Positions 43,298-52,190 of a DNA stretch of 59,113 bases are shown piece by piece; within the stretch, counting starts at the first letter, position 1; each line of letters begins with the position of its first letter. The notes beneath the pieces were generated by a model. That model was not told the origin of the DNA. It worked only from the letters and a program-made list of their open reading frames with translations, and did not search any database. Source of the stretch: Mesorhizobium sp. (GTDB taxonomy: Bacteria > Pseudomonadota > Alphaproteobacteria > Rhizobiales > Rhizobiaceae); the NCBI GenBank assembly GCA_004020645.1, contig SAQL01000037.1, forward strand, positions 1-59,113, written 5' to 3'. The position numbers and the translations under genes are program-made.

Positions 43298-44284
43298 GTT
43301 TAGACTGCCCCAGGACCTGTTGCGTGGAATCGCCTCGACTGCGCCGGTCTGTGAATGGCGCCGGAAGAGAATGTTTGGCTTGCCGGATAGCGCGACGGCC
43401 TTCACGACTTCCCCCGAAACTTGCCGAACGAGAGTGCCTGCCGTCACGTAGCAACCGGCCTCAATAACGCAGTCGTCACCAAGTGCGATACCTGTGCCGG
43501 AATTGGCTCCGAGCAAGCAGCGCTCCCCAATAGACACTACCTGCTTGCCCCCACCGGAAAGTGTTCCCATGATCGACGCTCCGCCGCCGATATCCGTGCT
43601 ATCGCCGACTACAACGCCCGCACTGATCCGTCCCTCCACCATCGAAGAACCGAGAGTTCCAGCATTGAAGTTGCAGAAGCCCTCATGAAGTACCGTTGTT
43701 CCTCGTCCCAGATGGGCACCCAATCGTACGCGATTGGCATCGGCGATACGGACGCCCTCGGGCACGATGTAGTCAGTCATGCGTGGCAATTTGTCGATGC
43801 TACGCACTTCCAACGTGGCGGAGGATGAGCGACTTGCCCAGCGCAGTTCCTCCAGTTGCTCGGGCAGACATGGTCCGAAGGACGTCCATGCGACATTCCC
43901 GAGTATGCCAAACATCCCGTCCAAATTGGCTCCATGGGGCCGAATCAGACGGTGGCTTAGCAGATGAAGGCGCAAGTAAACATCGTGAGGATCACGTGGA
44001 GGTTGGGTCAAATCCTCAATAACTGTCTTAACCGGGATCACCGAGACCGCACGGCGCGGATCGGCAAGAAAACAAGCCGCCGCTCTCAAGCCGAACGCGG
44101 CGTTGGCCTGTTCAGCTGTCAAAACGACTGACTCCGATGGACCAGAAGGCTTGCCAAGTCGGGGCTTCGGGAACCAGGTGTCGAGGACCATGCCATTAGC
44201 CGCAACTGTAGCCAGACCGTACCCCTCGGCGCTTGTCACTTCTAAACTGACCACTCTCGCGTCACCTGGATATCTACGCCCCAT
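43280..44284 (-). CDS. dapD: Tetrahydrodipicolinate N-succinyltransferase, actinobacterial-type DapD
   Basis: This 334-aa left-handed beta-helix acyltransferase has an N-domain with GLATVAANGMVLDTWFP near residue 22 and DVYLRLHLLSHRLIRPHG near residue 100. The hexapeptide region contains EGRISAGVVVGDSTDIGGG and SGGGKQVVSIGERCLLGAN, ending GKPNILFRRHSQTGAVE. This wording follows the Mycobacterium-type DapD, not the roughly 275-aa proteobacterial form, which argues for transfer or a specialised acyltransferase. It uses succinyl-CoA (or another acyl-CoA). No clear ribosome site precedes the ATG. It lies 103 bp after an aminotransferase. Confidence 0.85.
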   Translation of the reverse strand: MGRRYPGDARVVSLEVTSAEGYGLATVAANGMVLDTWFPKPRLGKPSGPSESVVLTAEQANAAFGLRAAACFLADPRRAVSVIPVKTVIEDLTQPPRDPHDVYLRLHLLSHRLIRPHGANLDGMFGILGNVAWTSFGPCLPEQLEELRWASRSSSATLEVRSIDKLPRMTDYIVPEGVRIADANRVRLGAHLGRGTTVLHEGFCNFNAGTLGSSMVEGRISAGVVVGDSTDIGGGASIMGTLSGGGKQVVSIGERCLLGANSGTGIALGDDCVIEAGCYVTAGTLVRQVSGEVVKAVALSGKPNILFRRHSQTGAVEAIPRNRSWGSLNPALHA

Positions 44285-44387
44285 CGTGGGCTACATTTCG
44301 AGTTTAGCAGTGCGGTCGATGCATTTCACCTGCCGCGGAGGTATCACCGAAGCCACAAGATCTACTCTGGCGGCACATGCAACCATT

Positions 44388-45764
44388 TCACCCTTTCATC
44401 GCCGCCCGCACGTCCTTGTCCTCAAGCGTCTGATCGAGCGTCAACCGGGTGCGTTCGATAATTCCGTCAATCTCTTCGTCAGTACAGCAGAGCGGCGGGG
44501 CATAGCCCAGGACGCCATTGGCGAAGGCGCGAATGACGAGGCCGTTCTGCCAGGCGCGGTCAAAGATGCGGCGCGCTGGATCGGCTTCCGGAGGCAGGGG
44601 CGTCTTGCGCTCCTTGTCGGTCACCAGTTCGACCGCGGCCAGCATGCCGCGACCACGTACGTCGCCGACTAGCGGGTGATCGGCAAGCGAGCGCAGGCCT
44701 TCCATGAGGCGCTTTCCGGCCCTCCGGCCGTTGTCCAGCAGGCCCTCCTCGTAGAGGCGCAGGCATTCGAGCGCGACCGCAGCGCTGACCGGATGGGCGG
44801 AGTAAGTATAGCCATGGCCGACGAGCGCCCTGCCGGCTCCATCCGCGATCGTGTTGTAAACGTCGTCGGACATGAAGACTGCGCCCATCGGCACATAGCC
44901 CGAGGTCAGGCCCTTCGCCGTGGTCATGAGGTCGGGAACGACGTCATCCTCTTCGCACGCAAAGAGCGGACCGGTGCGGCCGAAGCCGGTGATGACCTCG
45001 TCGACGACGAACAGCACCTCGTGTTCCTTGCAGACGGCGCGCATGGCCTTCAGCCACCCCGTCGGCGGAACGAGCACGCCCCCCGATCCCTGGATCGGCT
45101 CCACGTAAAAGGCGGCGACGCGATCCACGCCGAGTTCCGCGATCTTGGCCCGCAGGGCGGCGACGGAGGCGTCGGTGATTGCCTGCGGATCGGAACCGAC
45201 TAGATTGCGATAAGGATAGTGGGATGGGATCTTGTGCTGCCAGTCGTAAGGCACGCCGAAGCCAGAATGGAACACCGGCAGCGCGGTCAGACCTGACCCC
45301 GCCGTCGAAGAACCGTGGTAGCCGCACTCGACCGAAATGAACTGGTCTTTTTGCGGCGTACCCTTGGCATGATAGTAGTAGCGGATGAACCGGATCGTGC
45401 TGTCGACCGCATCGGAGCCGCCCAATGTGAAGTAGATATGGTTGAGATCGCCCGGCGCCAGCTCGGCAAGCCTGGCTGCGAGGCGAATGGCCGGCTCGGA
45501 GCCCAGCCCGAAATAGCCAGTCGCGTAGGGCAGCTCGCGCAGCTGCTTAACCGCGGCTTCGACGATGCTGTGCTGCCCATAGCCGGCATTGACGCACCAC
45601 AGTCCTGCAAATCCGTCCAGCAAGGTGTGTCCCGTAGCGTCGGTCACGGTCGCGCCCGTGGCCGATTTCAGCACGCGCACGCCTGTCGCCTCATGGCTGC
45701 GATAGGATGCGACAGGGTGAATCAGATGTGCGCGATCAAGTTCAATCAACGAGTTGGCGAGCAT
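44388..45764 (-). CDS. Class-III omega-aminotransferase (pyruvate-dependent type)
   Basis: This 458-aa PLP enzyme has LLDGFAGLWCVNAGYGQHSI near residue 50, the phosphate-site GGSDAVDSTI near residue 118, VDEVITGFGRTG near residue 254 and the PLP Lys in TTAKGLTSGYVPMGAV near residue 283. It transfers an amino group from omega-amino acids, polyamines or beta-alanine, usually to pyruvate. An excellent GGAGG site precedes ATG 45764. It lies 13 bp after the broken GNAT, in line with a semialdehyde dehydrogenase upstream. Amine to aldehyde to acid is the expected route. Confidence 0.92.
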   Translation of the reverse strand: MLANSLIELDRAHLIHPVASYRSHEATGVRVLKSATGATVTDATGHTLLDGFAGLWCVNAGYGQHSIVEAAVKQLRELPYATGYFGLGSEPAIRLAARLAELAPGDLNHIYFTLGGSDAVDSTIRFIRYYYHAKGTPQKDQFISVECGYHGSSTAGSGLTALPVFHSGFGVPYDWQHKIPSHYPYRNLVGSDPQAITDASVAALRAKIAELGVDRVAAFYVEPIQGSGGVLVPPTGWLKAMRAVCKEHEVLFVVDEVITGFGRTGPLFACEEDDVVPDLMTTAKGLTSGYVPMGAVFMSDDVYNTIADGAGRALVGHGYTYSAHPVSAAVALECLRLYEEGLLDNGRRAGKRLMEGLRSLADHPLVGDVRGRGMLAAVELVTDKERKTPLPPEADPARRIFDRAWQNGLVIRAFANGVLGYAPPLCCTDEEIDGIIERTRLTLDQTLEDKDVRAAMKG

Positions 45765-45777
45765 GCATTCCTCCAAT

Positions 45778-46227
45778 TCAACCAAGTGCCTGACTGACCA
45801 GCGCATAGGTGCGGTGATGGGCAGGATTGTCTTGTCTTCGGGGCACAACAGAACGTTGCATTGTGATCCCGCCGCCGACGCACGCCAGGCCGCGCCCGGC
45901 GAGCCACTGAGCGAGATTCGTGGAAATATTCGTATCGACACGAACGAAACAGCCTTGGTGATGGGCGCTGCTTCTGGCCACCATCGGCCCGATGACGAGG
46001 CCGCGGCCGATTACCATGTTTATGGTGGCGGCATCGTCGCCATAGGGCGTCATCATGGCGGTCCCCACGACGCGATCGTCGACCAGCGCCACGATCCCCT
46101 GGCTGATCGACTGGACCAGATCCCAGTCTTCGCGGCGATGCGGCCATTTGGCTTGCCGGGACAGCTCGACGGCACCGTCCAAATGCTCCGACGTCATGGT
46201 TTCAAGCGTGATCTGCTGCGCGGTCAT
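45778..46227 (-). pseudogene. GNAT acetyltransferase with in-frame internal deletion (paralogue B)
   Basis: The 149-aa frame starts like the intact paralogues (KWPHRREDWDLVQSISQGIV, then GTAMMTPYGDD). At ATINMVIGRG it jumps straight to the second domain (GLVIGPMVARSS, CFVRVDTNISTNLAQWLAGRGL). Compared with the proteins at 18301 and 52191, about 115-140 residues containing the acetyl-CoA loop are gone, in frame. A small GRG-type repeat at the joint may have mediated the loss. The product is likely inactive as an acetyltransferase, but the frame is open, so a shortened protein could be made. Confidence 0.75.
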
Positions 46228-46418
46228 GCTGTAATTTCCGCCCCGTATGCTCAGGTGCCTACGGTAAGCCACCAAGGACAGCAGTTCCTCCCGACCGGCG
46301 ACCTTGCTCCATCCGTTTTCGCTATCCTTTGCCGCTTGCGCGGCATCTTCTGCCGCAGCATGGCCGACCGGCCGCCACGTCCAGGGTTCTCAACCAGACA
46401 CGCGGGGGCGGCGATAAG

Positions 46419-46690
46419 AGTTACGCAAGGGCTGGCGCGACTGCTGACATTGACGCTGCGACGGTTCGCAAGCGGGTTGCTGCATACCAGGCGCACGGGA
46501 TGCTGGGCTGTCGCGCAAGCACAGCCGCTGCGATGCAGAATTCAAGCTGTGGTTCTGCAGCGGATATGGAACGACAGGCTTTCATACCGACAGACCGCGG
46601 CTTTTGTTCAAGATCCGCGACGCGGTTTGGCTGCGGTTTGGGGGCGGTGCGAAGACCCCTATTTTGGATCCACAGTTGCTCTTGCGCCTT
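46419..46690 (+). mobile_element. IS3-family OrfA transposase remnant
   Basis: Three frames together give an IS3-type OrfA helix-turn-helix protein: ADIDAATVRKRVAAYQAHGM, then LSRKHSRCDAEFKL, then LQRIWNDRLSYRQTAAF and LAAVWGRCEDPYF. Each step needs a frame change, and no OrfB or ends are visible. The fragment lies between the broken GNAT and the semialdehyde dehydrogenase, so an insertion may have split this operon. The surrounding 46228-46706 holds no other gene. Confidence 0.62.
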
Positions 46691-46706
46691 CAGACGTTGG
46701 CTTGAG

Positions 46707-48182
46707 CTAGTTCAGTCCACCGACGTGCAGTGCCTTGACTTCGAGATACTCCTCTATCCCGAGCTGCGAGCCCTCGCGCCCCAGGCCTGACTGCTTCACC
46801 CCGCCGAAAGGCGCGACTTCGGTCGAGATCAGGCCCGTGTTGAGACCAATCATCCCGAACTCCAGCGCTTCCGCGACGCGCCACGACCGCTTGAGATTCT
46901 CGGTGAAGAAATAGGCGGAAAGACCGAACGGCGTGCCGTTGGCGATCGCGATCGCTTCCTCCTCCGTTTCGAAACGGAAGAGCGGCGCCACGGGACCGAA
47001 CGTCTCTTCAGACGCCAGAAGCATCTCGGTCGTCGCCTCGCCCAGAACGACGGGCCGAGCATATTGCGAGCCTTCGGCCACGGCGTCGCTCCGGGCGATG
47101 ATCCGCGCGCCCTTGTCCAGCGCGTCGGCAACGTGACGCTCGATTTTCTCGATGGCGGCACGGTTGATCATCGGTCCGATCTCCACACCGTCCTCCGTTC
47201 CCGGACCAACCTTCATCATGGCGACCCTGTCGGCGAGCTTTGCGGCAAACGCGTCATAGATGCCGGACTGCACGAGAATGCGGTTGGCGCAGACGCAGGT
47301 CTGGCCGCCATTGCGGAACTTCGACGCGATCGCGGCCTCCACGGCCACGTCGAGATCGGCGTCATCGAAGACGATGAAGGGGGCGTTGCCGCCGAGTTCA
47401 AGGCTGAGCCGCTTAATGCTGTCGGCGGCACCCTTCATCAGCAGCGCGCCGACCCGGGTCGAACCGGTGAAGGAGATCTTGCGCACCGTCTCATTGGCCA
47501 TCAGCTCGTTGCCGATCTCGGTCGGCATGCCGGTCACAATGTTGATCACGCCGGCCGGGATACCGGCCCGTTCGGCCAGAACGCCGAGCGCCAGCGCCGA
47601 GAAGGGCGTGAACTCCGACGGCTTGATCACGACTGTGCAGCCGGCCGCCAGGGCGGGCGCCACCTTCCGCGTGATCATCGCGTTGGGGAAGTTCCACGGT
47701 GTGATGACGGCGCAGACGCCGACGGCTTCCTTCAATACCAGAATGCGGCGATCAGCCGTGGGCGACGGAATGGTCGATCCGCCGATCCGCCGTGCTTCCT
47801 CGGAGAACCATTTGACAAATGACGCGCCATAACGGATCTCGGCGCGCGCTTCGGCCAGCGGCTTGCCCTGTTCCAACGTCAGGAGAAGCGCGAGATCCTC
47901 TTCATTCTCCAGCATGAGGTCGTGCCAGCGCTCGAGAAGTGCGGCGCGTTCCGCGTGGGTGCGCGCCTTCCAGCCCTTGAACGCCGCGGCAGCCGCGTCG
48001 ACGGCAGCACGGGTCTCGTCTCGGCCCATGTCGGGGATCGTTCCCAGCACTTCGAGACTGGCAGGATCGATCACGTCGACCGTCGCCTTGCTGTGGGCAT
48101 GTTGCCAGACGTCGCCTATCAATGCGCGCTGGCGGAACAGGTCCGCGTCCTTCAGGACGCCAATCTTCGTCATCGCATTCAT
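46707..48182 (-). CDS. gabD: Succinate-semialdehyde dehydrogenase-type aldehyde dehydrogenase
   Basis: This 491-aa ALDH has VCAVITPWNFPNAMITRK near residue 157, the base Glu in LELGGNAPFIVFDDAD near residue 262, the catalytic Cys in NGGQTCVCANR near residue 296 and APFGGVKQSGLGREGS near the end. Wording matches GabD, which oxidises succinate semialdehyde with NADP. Glutarate semialdehyde or another omega-semialdehyde is equally possible given the omega-aminotransferase nearby. GAGGAAA precedes the ATG. It follows the dehydrogenase gene by 19 bp. Confidence 0.92.
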   Translation of the reverse strand: MNAMTKIGVLKDADLFRQRALIGDVWQHAHSKATVDVIDPASLEVLGTIPDMGRDETRAAVDAAAAAFKGWKARTHAERAALLERWHDLMLENEEDLALLLTLEQGKPLAEARAEIRYGASFVKWFSEEARRIGGSTIPSPTADRRILVLKEAVGVCAVITPWNFPNAMITRKVAPALAAGCTVVIKPSEFTPFSALALGVLAERAGIPAGVINIVTGMPTEIGNELMANETVRKISFTGSTRVGALLMKGAADSIKRLSLELGGNAPFIVFDDADLDVAVEAAIASKFRNGGQTCVCANRILVQSGIYDAFAAKLADRVAMMKVGPGTEDGVEIGPMINRAAIEKIERHVADALDKGARIIARSDAVAEGSQYARPVVLGEATTEMLLASEETFGPVAPLFRFETEEEAIAIANGTPFGLSAYFFTENLKRSWRVAEALEFGMIGLNTGLISTEVAPFGGVKQSGLGREGSQLGIEEYLEVKALHVGGLN

Positions 48183-48201
48183 GGTCTTTTCCTCTGCCCT
48201 T

Positions 48202-49245
48202 TCAGCTCAATGCCGCTAGCACCGCGCGCGTGATTGTTTCCGTGGTGTCCTTGCCGGCGACCGTGCCCATGCCCCGCGCGGTTGCGGACTCGATCGCCGC
48301 CATCACCTCGGCCGCGGCAAGGCCCTCACCCAGATGCTCAAGCATCATCGCGCCGGACCAGATCGCCGCGATCGGGTTGGCGATGCCGAGATGCGCGATG
48401 TCGGGCGCCGAACCATGCACCGGCTCGAACATCGAAGGCATGCCGCGATCGGGGTTGATGTTTGCCGAGGCGGCGTAGCCCAGCCCGCCCTGAATGGCCG
48501 CTCCAATATCCGTGAGGATGTCGCCGAACAGGTTCGAGGCAACGACCACGTCGAGGCTTTCCGGCGCCAAGACCATGCGGGCGGCCATGGCGTCGATGTG
48601 GTAGTGCGAAACCTCGACATCGGGATAGTCCTTGGCCACCTCGTCCGTGACCTCATCCCAGAAGACCATGGAATGCTTCTGTGCATTGGACTTGGTGACG
48701 GATGCGAGTTTCTTGCGGCGCGCTCGCGCCTGCTCGAAACCGAAACGGAGAATCCGTTCGACCCCCGTCCGCGTGAAGATCGCCGTTTCGATCGCGACCT
48801 CGTCGGCCGTGCCGGAATGAACGCGTCCGCCGGCGCCGGAATATTCGCCCTCCGTATTCTCGCGGATGCAGAGGATGTCGAAACCGTCCGAGCGCAGCGG
48901 ACCCTGAACGCCGGGCAGGAGCCTGTGTGGCCTTATATTGGCATACTGCACGAACCGTTTCCGGATCGGCAGGAGCAGGCCGTGAAGCGATATGGAATCG
49001 GGAACCTCCTCCGGCCACCCAACCGCGCCGAGCAGGATCGCATCGAACTTAAGCAGTGTCTCGATGCCGTCGGGCGGCATCATCGCGCCTGTCTCCAGGT
49101 AGTGAGCGCACGACCATGGGAAGATCGTGCCGTCGAGGGCGAAGCCGCCACGGCCGGCGGCCGAATTCAGCACCTGCCATGCGGCGTCCGTCACATCCTT
49201 GCCGATGCCGTCGCCGGGGATGAGCGCTATGGAGTAGGTTTTCAT
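48202..49245 (-). CDS. Tartrate/D-malate/isopropylmalate-type dehydrogenase (paralogue 2)
   Basis: This 347-aa decarboxylating dehydrogenase has the start ALIPGDGIGKDV, the IRENTEGEYSGAGGRVHSG loop near residue 128, the catalytic Lys in TKSNAQKHSM near residue 186 and the metal Asp region ASNLFGDILTDIGAAIQGG near residue 238. The family and loop place it with tartrate and D-malate dehydrogenases. ATG 49245 gives the normal N-terminus. It lies upstream of gabD and 278 bp after the cupin gene. It is paralogous to 2727-3809 but not close to it. Confidence 0.87.
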   Translation of the reverse strand: MKTYSIALIPGDGIGKDVTDAAWQVLNSAAGRGGFALDGTIFPWSCAHYLETGAMMPPDGIETLLKFDAILLGAVGWPEEVPDSISLHGLLLPIRKRFVQYANIRPHRLLPGVQGPLRSDGFDILCIRENTEGEYSGAGGRVHSGTADEVAIETAIFTRTGVERILRFGFEQARARRKKLASVTKSNAQKHSMVFWDEVTDEVAKDYPDVEVSHYHIDAMAARMVLAPESLDVVVASNLFGDILTDIGAAIQGGLGYAASANINPDRGMPSMFEPVHGSAPDIAHLGIANPIAAIWSGAMMLEHLGEGLAAAEVMAAIESATARGMGTVAGKDTTETITRAVLAALS

Positions 49246-49523
49246 CGACGCAGTCCTATGAAACGACAAGCAAGCCCTGGAAGTTCGAAATGACGAGTTC
49301 AGCCTCTGGAACGCGATGGGACGGCCATGGTGTCGCCAACGTTCCAGCCGCGTCCGGTCTCCACCAACCTTGAAGCTCAGCGACTACGATAGTGGACCGC
49401 GCGCCGCATTTTTCGCCGACGATGAGCCGCCTGACGGCGTCGAATAGCGCCAGGCGACCGTTTGGAAGTCGATCATTCCGCAGTCGCGGCGCACTTTACG
49501 CGGCCGGACCCAGAGCATGGCGA

Positions 49524-49880
49524 TCAGTCGTTCACAACGACGTAGATCTTGCGCACTGTCTCGATCGTGCGCCAGACGCCGACAAAACCGGGTTTCATCA
49601 CGAAACTGTCGCCCGCGCGGTAGGTCTTGGTTTCTCCGCCCTTCTCCTCGATTTCGATCACGCCTGAAAGGATGTGGCAGAACTCAAAGGTCGTGCCCTT
49701 GATTGAATGTGTCACGCCGGGCGTCGCTTCCCAGACACCGCTCAGAACCTTCTCGCCTTTCGAGGCGTCCTGCGGCCAGCTCTTGAAGAACGGATTACCG
49801 GAGATGAGCCGCTCCGGCAGCGGCAACGATTCCTTGGGCGCGAAGGAGGGATTCGTGTCGATCGTGATGAGCAGTGACAT
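49524..49880 (-). CDS. Small cupin-domain protein (DUF861-like)
   Basis: This 118-aa single cupin has GVWEATPGVTHSIKGTTFEF near residue 48 and the second motif AGDSFVMKPGFVGVWRTIE near residue 88. It is typical of DUF861 cupins, often found beside amino-acid oxidases and dehydrogenases, with no assigned substrate. Metal ligands are incomplete compared with dioxygenase cupins, suggesting a binding or sensing role. ATG 49880 follows AGGAAACC. It lies 13 bp after the hydroxyacid dehydrogenase. Confidence 0.82.
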   Translation of the reverse strand: MSLLITIDTNPSFAPKESLPLPERLISGNPFFKSWPQDASKGEKVLSGVWEATPGVTHSIKGTTFEFCHILSGVIEIEEKGGETKTYRAGDSFVMKPGFVGVWRTIETVRKIYVVVND

Positions 49881-49893
49881 GTGAGGTTTCCTG

Positions 49894-50817
49894 TTAGTAG
49901 CCAAGTGTCCGATCGACGACGCCGATCAGTTCTTTCCCGGCGCGGTGACGCCGGATGTTCTCCACGACCGATTGCGCCGCCGTCTGCGGCTGGGTCACGG
50001 ACGCGATGTGTGGAGTGATCAGCACCCCGGGATGCGACCACAGCGGATGGTCCTGCAGCAGCGGCTCGGGATCCGTGACGTCAAGCATCGCCGCTGCAAG
50101 CTGACCGCTGTCGAGCGCCGCGATCAGCGCTGCCTGGTCGAGGTGCGGGCCACGGCCGACGTGTAGCAGCCTTGCCCCCTTGGGCAATGATGCGAAGAGG
50201 CGCGCGTTGAGAATGCCGCGCGTGCCGTCGGTCAGCGGCAGCAAGCAGACCAGAATGTCCGTTTGGCTCAAGAACCGGCCAAGCTGATCCTCGCCATGGA
50301 AGCAGGCGACACCGTCGATCCGCTTTTCGCTGCGGCTCCATCCGGCCAGCTGGAACCGGAACGGCTTCAGGCGCTCGATCGCAGCCTGTGCCAACATGCC
50401 CAGACCCAGAAAGCCAACTCGACATTCGTGGGCCTGGCGCGCCGGAATGCCCTTCCAGACCTGCCTTCTCTGCTGCTCGAGATAGGCCGGTAAGTCGCGG
50501 TGAAGCGCCAGCACGCCGAGCGCGACATATTCCTGCATCATGCGGATGATGCCGTCCTCGACCATGCGAACCAATTTCACGTAGCCGGGCACGATATCCG
50601 CCTTGAACTGATCGACGCCCGCCCCGATGGAAAACAGCACTTCCAGCTTGCGGTAGCGCGAGATGTCGTCCGGTACGGTCCAGGTGATGAGGTAGCGGAT
50701 CTTCTCGGGGTCAACCTCTTCGCTGCAATGGAAGAACTCCAGATCCGGCAGCTCGCGCGCGAAGACCTCGCGGAAGACAGCGCCGCGTGCCGCATCGGAA
50801 TTGAAGAGAAACGCCAT
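49894..50817 (-). CDS. D-2-hydroxyacid dehydrogenase (glyoxylate/hydroxypyruvate reductase GhrA-like)
   Basis: This 307-aa D-isomer-specific 2-hydroxyacid dehydrogenase has the Rossmann motif VGFLGLGMLAQAAIERL near residue 134, the catalytic Arg in LHVGRGPHLDQAAL near residue 220, Glu in DVTDPEPL and His in ITPHIASV near residue 270. The GhrA-like group reduces glyoxylate and hydroxypyruvate with NADPH. It sits 16 bp after the deacylase gene. ATG 50817 follows GGAAGGG. It may interconvert a 2-oxo acid released by the pathway. Confidence 0.88.
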   Translation of the reverse strand: MAFLFNSDAARGAVFREVFARELPDLEFFHCSEEVDPEKIRYLITWTVPDDISRYRKLEVLFSIGAGVDQFKADIVPGYVKLVRMVEDGIIRMMQEYVALGVLALHRDLPAYLEQQRRQVWKGIPARQAHECRVGFLGLGMLAQAAIERLKPFRFQLAGWSRSEKRIDGVACFHGEDQLGRFLSQTDILVCLLPLTDGTRGILNARLFASLPKGARLLHVGRGPHLDQAALIAALDSGQLAAAMLDVTDPEPLLQDHPLWSHPGVLITPHIASVTQPQTAAQSVVENIRRHRAGKELIGVVDRTLGY

Positions 50818-50833
50818 CGAAACCGCCCTTCCG

Positions 50834-51958
50834 TCACGCCGCAAGTCGTACGCCAAGATTCTCGATCATCTGCCGGCACGCGGCGAGCTCACCGATCTCG
50901 ATGTATTCGTTCGGACGATGGGCGCGGCCGATCTCTCCGGGCCCGCAGATCACCGCGTCGATGCCAGCCTGCTGGTAAAGACCTGCCTCGGTTCCAAAGC
51001 TGACCGCCGTGAGCGGCTCCTGCCCGGTCAGCTGCATCAGCGTGGCCGCCAGCTCGCTCCCGTTCACGAGCGCAAGGGCGGGATAGGAACTCAACTCCTG
51101 CCATGCCACCTCGAAGCCACTGTCGCGCAGGGCGAAAAGCCGAGCCTTGACCGGCTCGAGGAGAGAGGATGGGGAAACGCCCGGCACGGCACGCGCCTCG
51201 ATATCGGCCGTGCAACGGTCAGGAATGATGTTGACCGACTGGCCGCCGGCAATGACGCCAACCTGCAGGGAAGAGTATGGGGGCTCGAAATTGCCATCGA
51301 GCGGCCCGACGCAGAGAGACTGGCCATAGTCCACGGCGTAGGTGATGACCCCGGCCATGGCTTGGATGGCATTGAGACCGAGATCGGGCCGTGACGAATG
51401 GCCGGATCTTCCGATCACCTCGAGCCGCGCGGCCGACTTCCCTTTGTGCGCCAGCACAGGCTGCATCCGGCTCGGTTCGCCGATGATCGCGCCGAGCGGC
51501 TTCTCGCACAGGCCGGGCAGCGCGGCCAGGAGATGCGGCACGCCGCGGCATCCCGCCTCTTCGTCATAGGAGAACGCGAGATGAACCGGCTGCCGGAGCT
51601 TAATGGCCGCAAGTCCCGGGAGCGCCGCCAGTGCGCATGCGAGGAAGCCCTTCATGTCGGTGGTGCCGCGGCCGTAACGCCTGTCGCCTTCACGGCGCAG
51701 GACGAACGGATCCGAACTCCATTCCGGCTCGCCGGCCGGCACGACGTCCATATGTCCGGAAAATGCATAGCCTCGACGCTCGCGCGGGCCGATCGTGACA
51801 AAGAGGTTGGAGCGGTCGCCTTCGGGACCGGGCAGAACCGTCACCTCCGCTCCGGCCGACCGACAGTAGTCGCCGATCCAATCGACGATCGCGCCGTTTG
51901 GCGTGCCCACGACAGTAGGAAATGCGATCAGCCTCGCGAGAATATCTTCCACGCTCAT
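50834..51958 (-). CDS. M20-family deacylase (acetylornithine deacetylase ArgE / DapE-like)
   Basis: This 374-aa M20 zinc amidohydrolase has AFSGHMDVVPAGEPEW near residue 67 (metal His and Asp), YGRGTTDMKGF near residue 96 (bridging Asp), YDEEAGCRGVP near residue 129 (catalytic and metal Glu), and the final His in GRAHRPNEYIEI near residue 347. A dimerisation insert lies in between. It removes an acyl group from an amino acid, as in ArgE or DapE. ATG 51958 is favoured; GTG 51967 is possible. It is first in the minus-strand gene string that ends at dapD, and is divergent from a GNAT. Confidence 0.87.
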   Translation of the reverse strand: MSVEDILARLIAFPTVVGTPNGAIVDWIGDYCRSAGAEVTVLPGPEGDRSNLFVTIGPRERRGYAFSGHMDVVPAGEPEWSSDPFVLRREGDRRYGRGTTDMKGFLACALAALPGLAAIKLRQPVHLAFSYDEEAGCRGVPHLLAALPGLCEKPLGAIIGEPSRMQPVLAHKGKSAARLEVIGRSGHSSRPDLGLNAIQAMAGVITYAVDYGQSLCVGPLDGNFEPPYSSLQVGVIAGGQSVNIIPDRCTADIEARAVPGVSPSSLLEPVKARLFALRDSGFEVAWQELSSYPALALVNGSELAATLMQLTGQEPLTAVSFGTEAGLYQQAGIDAVICGPGEIGRAHRPNEYIEIGELAACRQMIENLGVRLAA

Positions 51959-52190
51959 GGCGGCCACTCTACTTGCGCTATTTGTCGGATTGGATCAGCC
52001 TACCCTCAACTGGACGTATTCCCTGCTGAATCAGACCGTGTATTGGCCGAAAATGCCGAATGGGCGCCTTCAGCCGGTGAAATCTGCTGGCGTTTCCGTG
52101 CAAACCTGCAGCAACGGAACACTCGCTGCGCGGTTGCAATCGGCGTCGTGATGGTGGACAGGTGCGCGGTGACAGAGCGGATGAGCTGAC

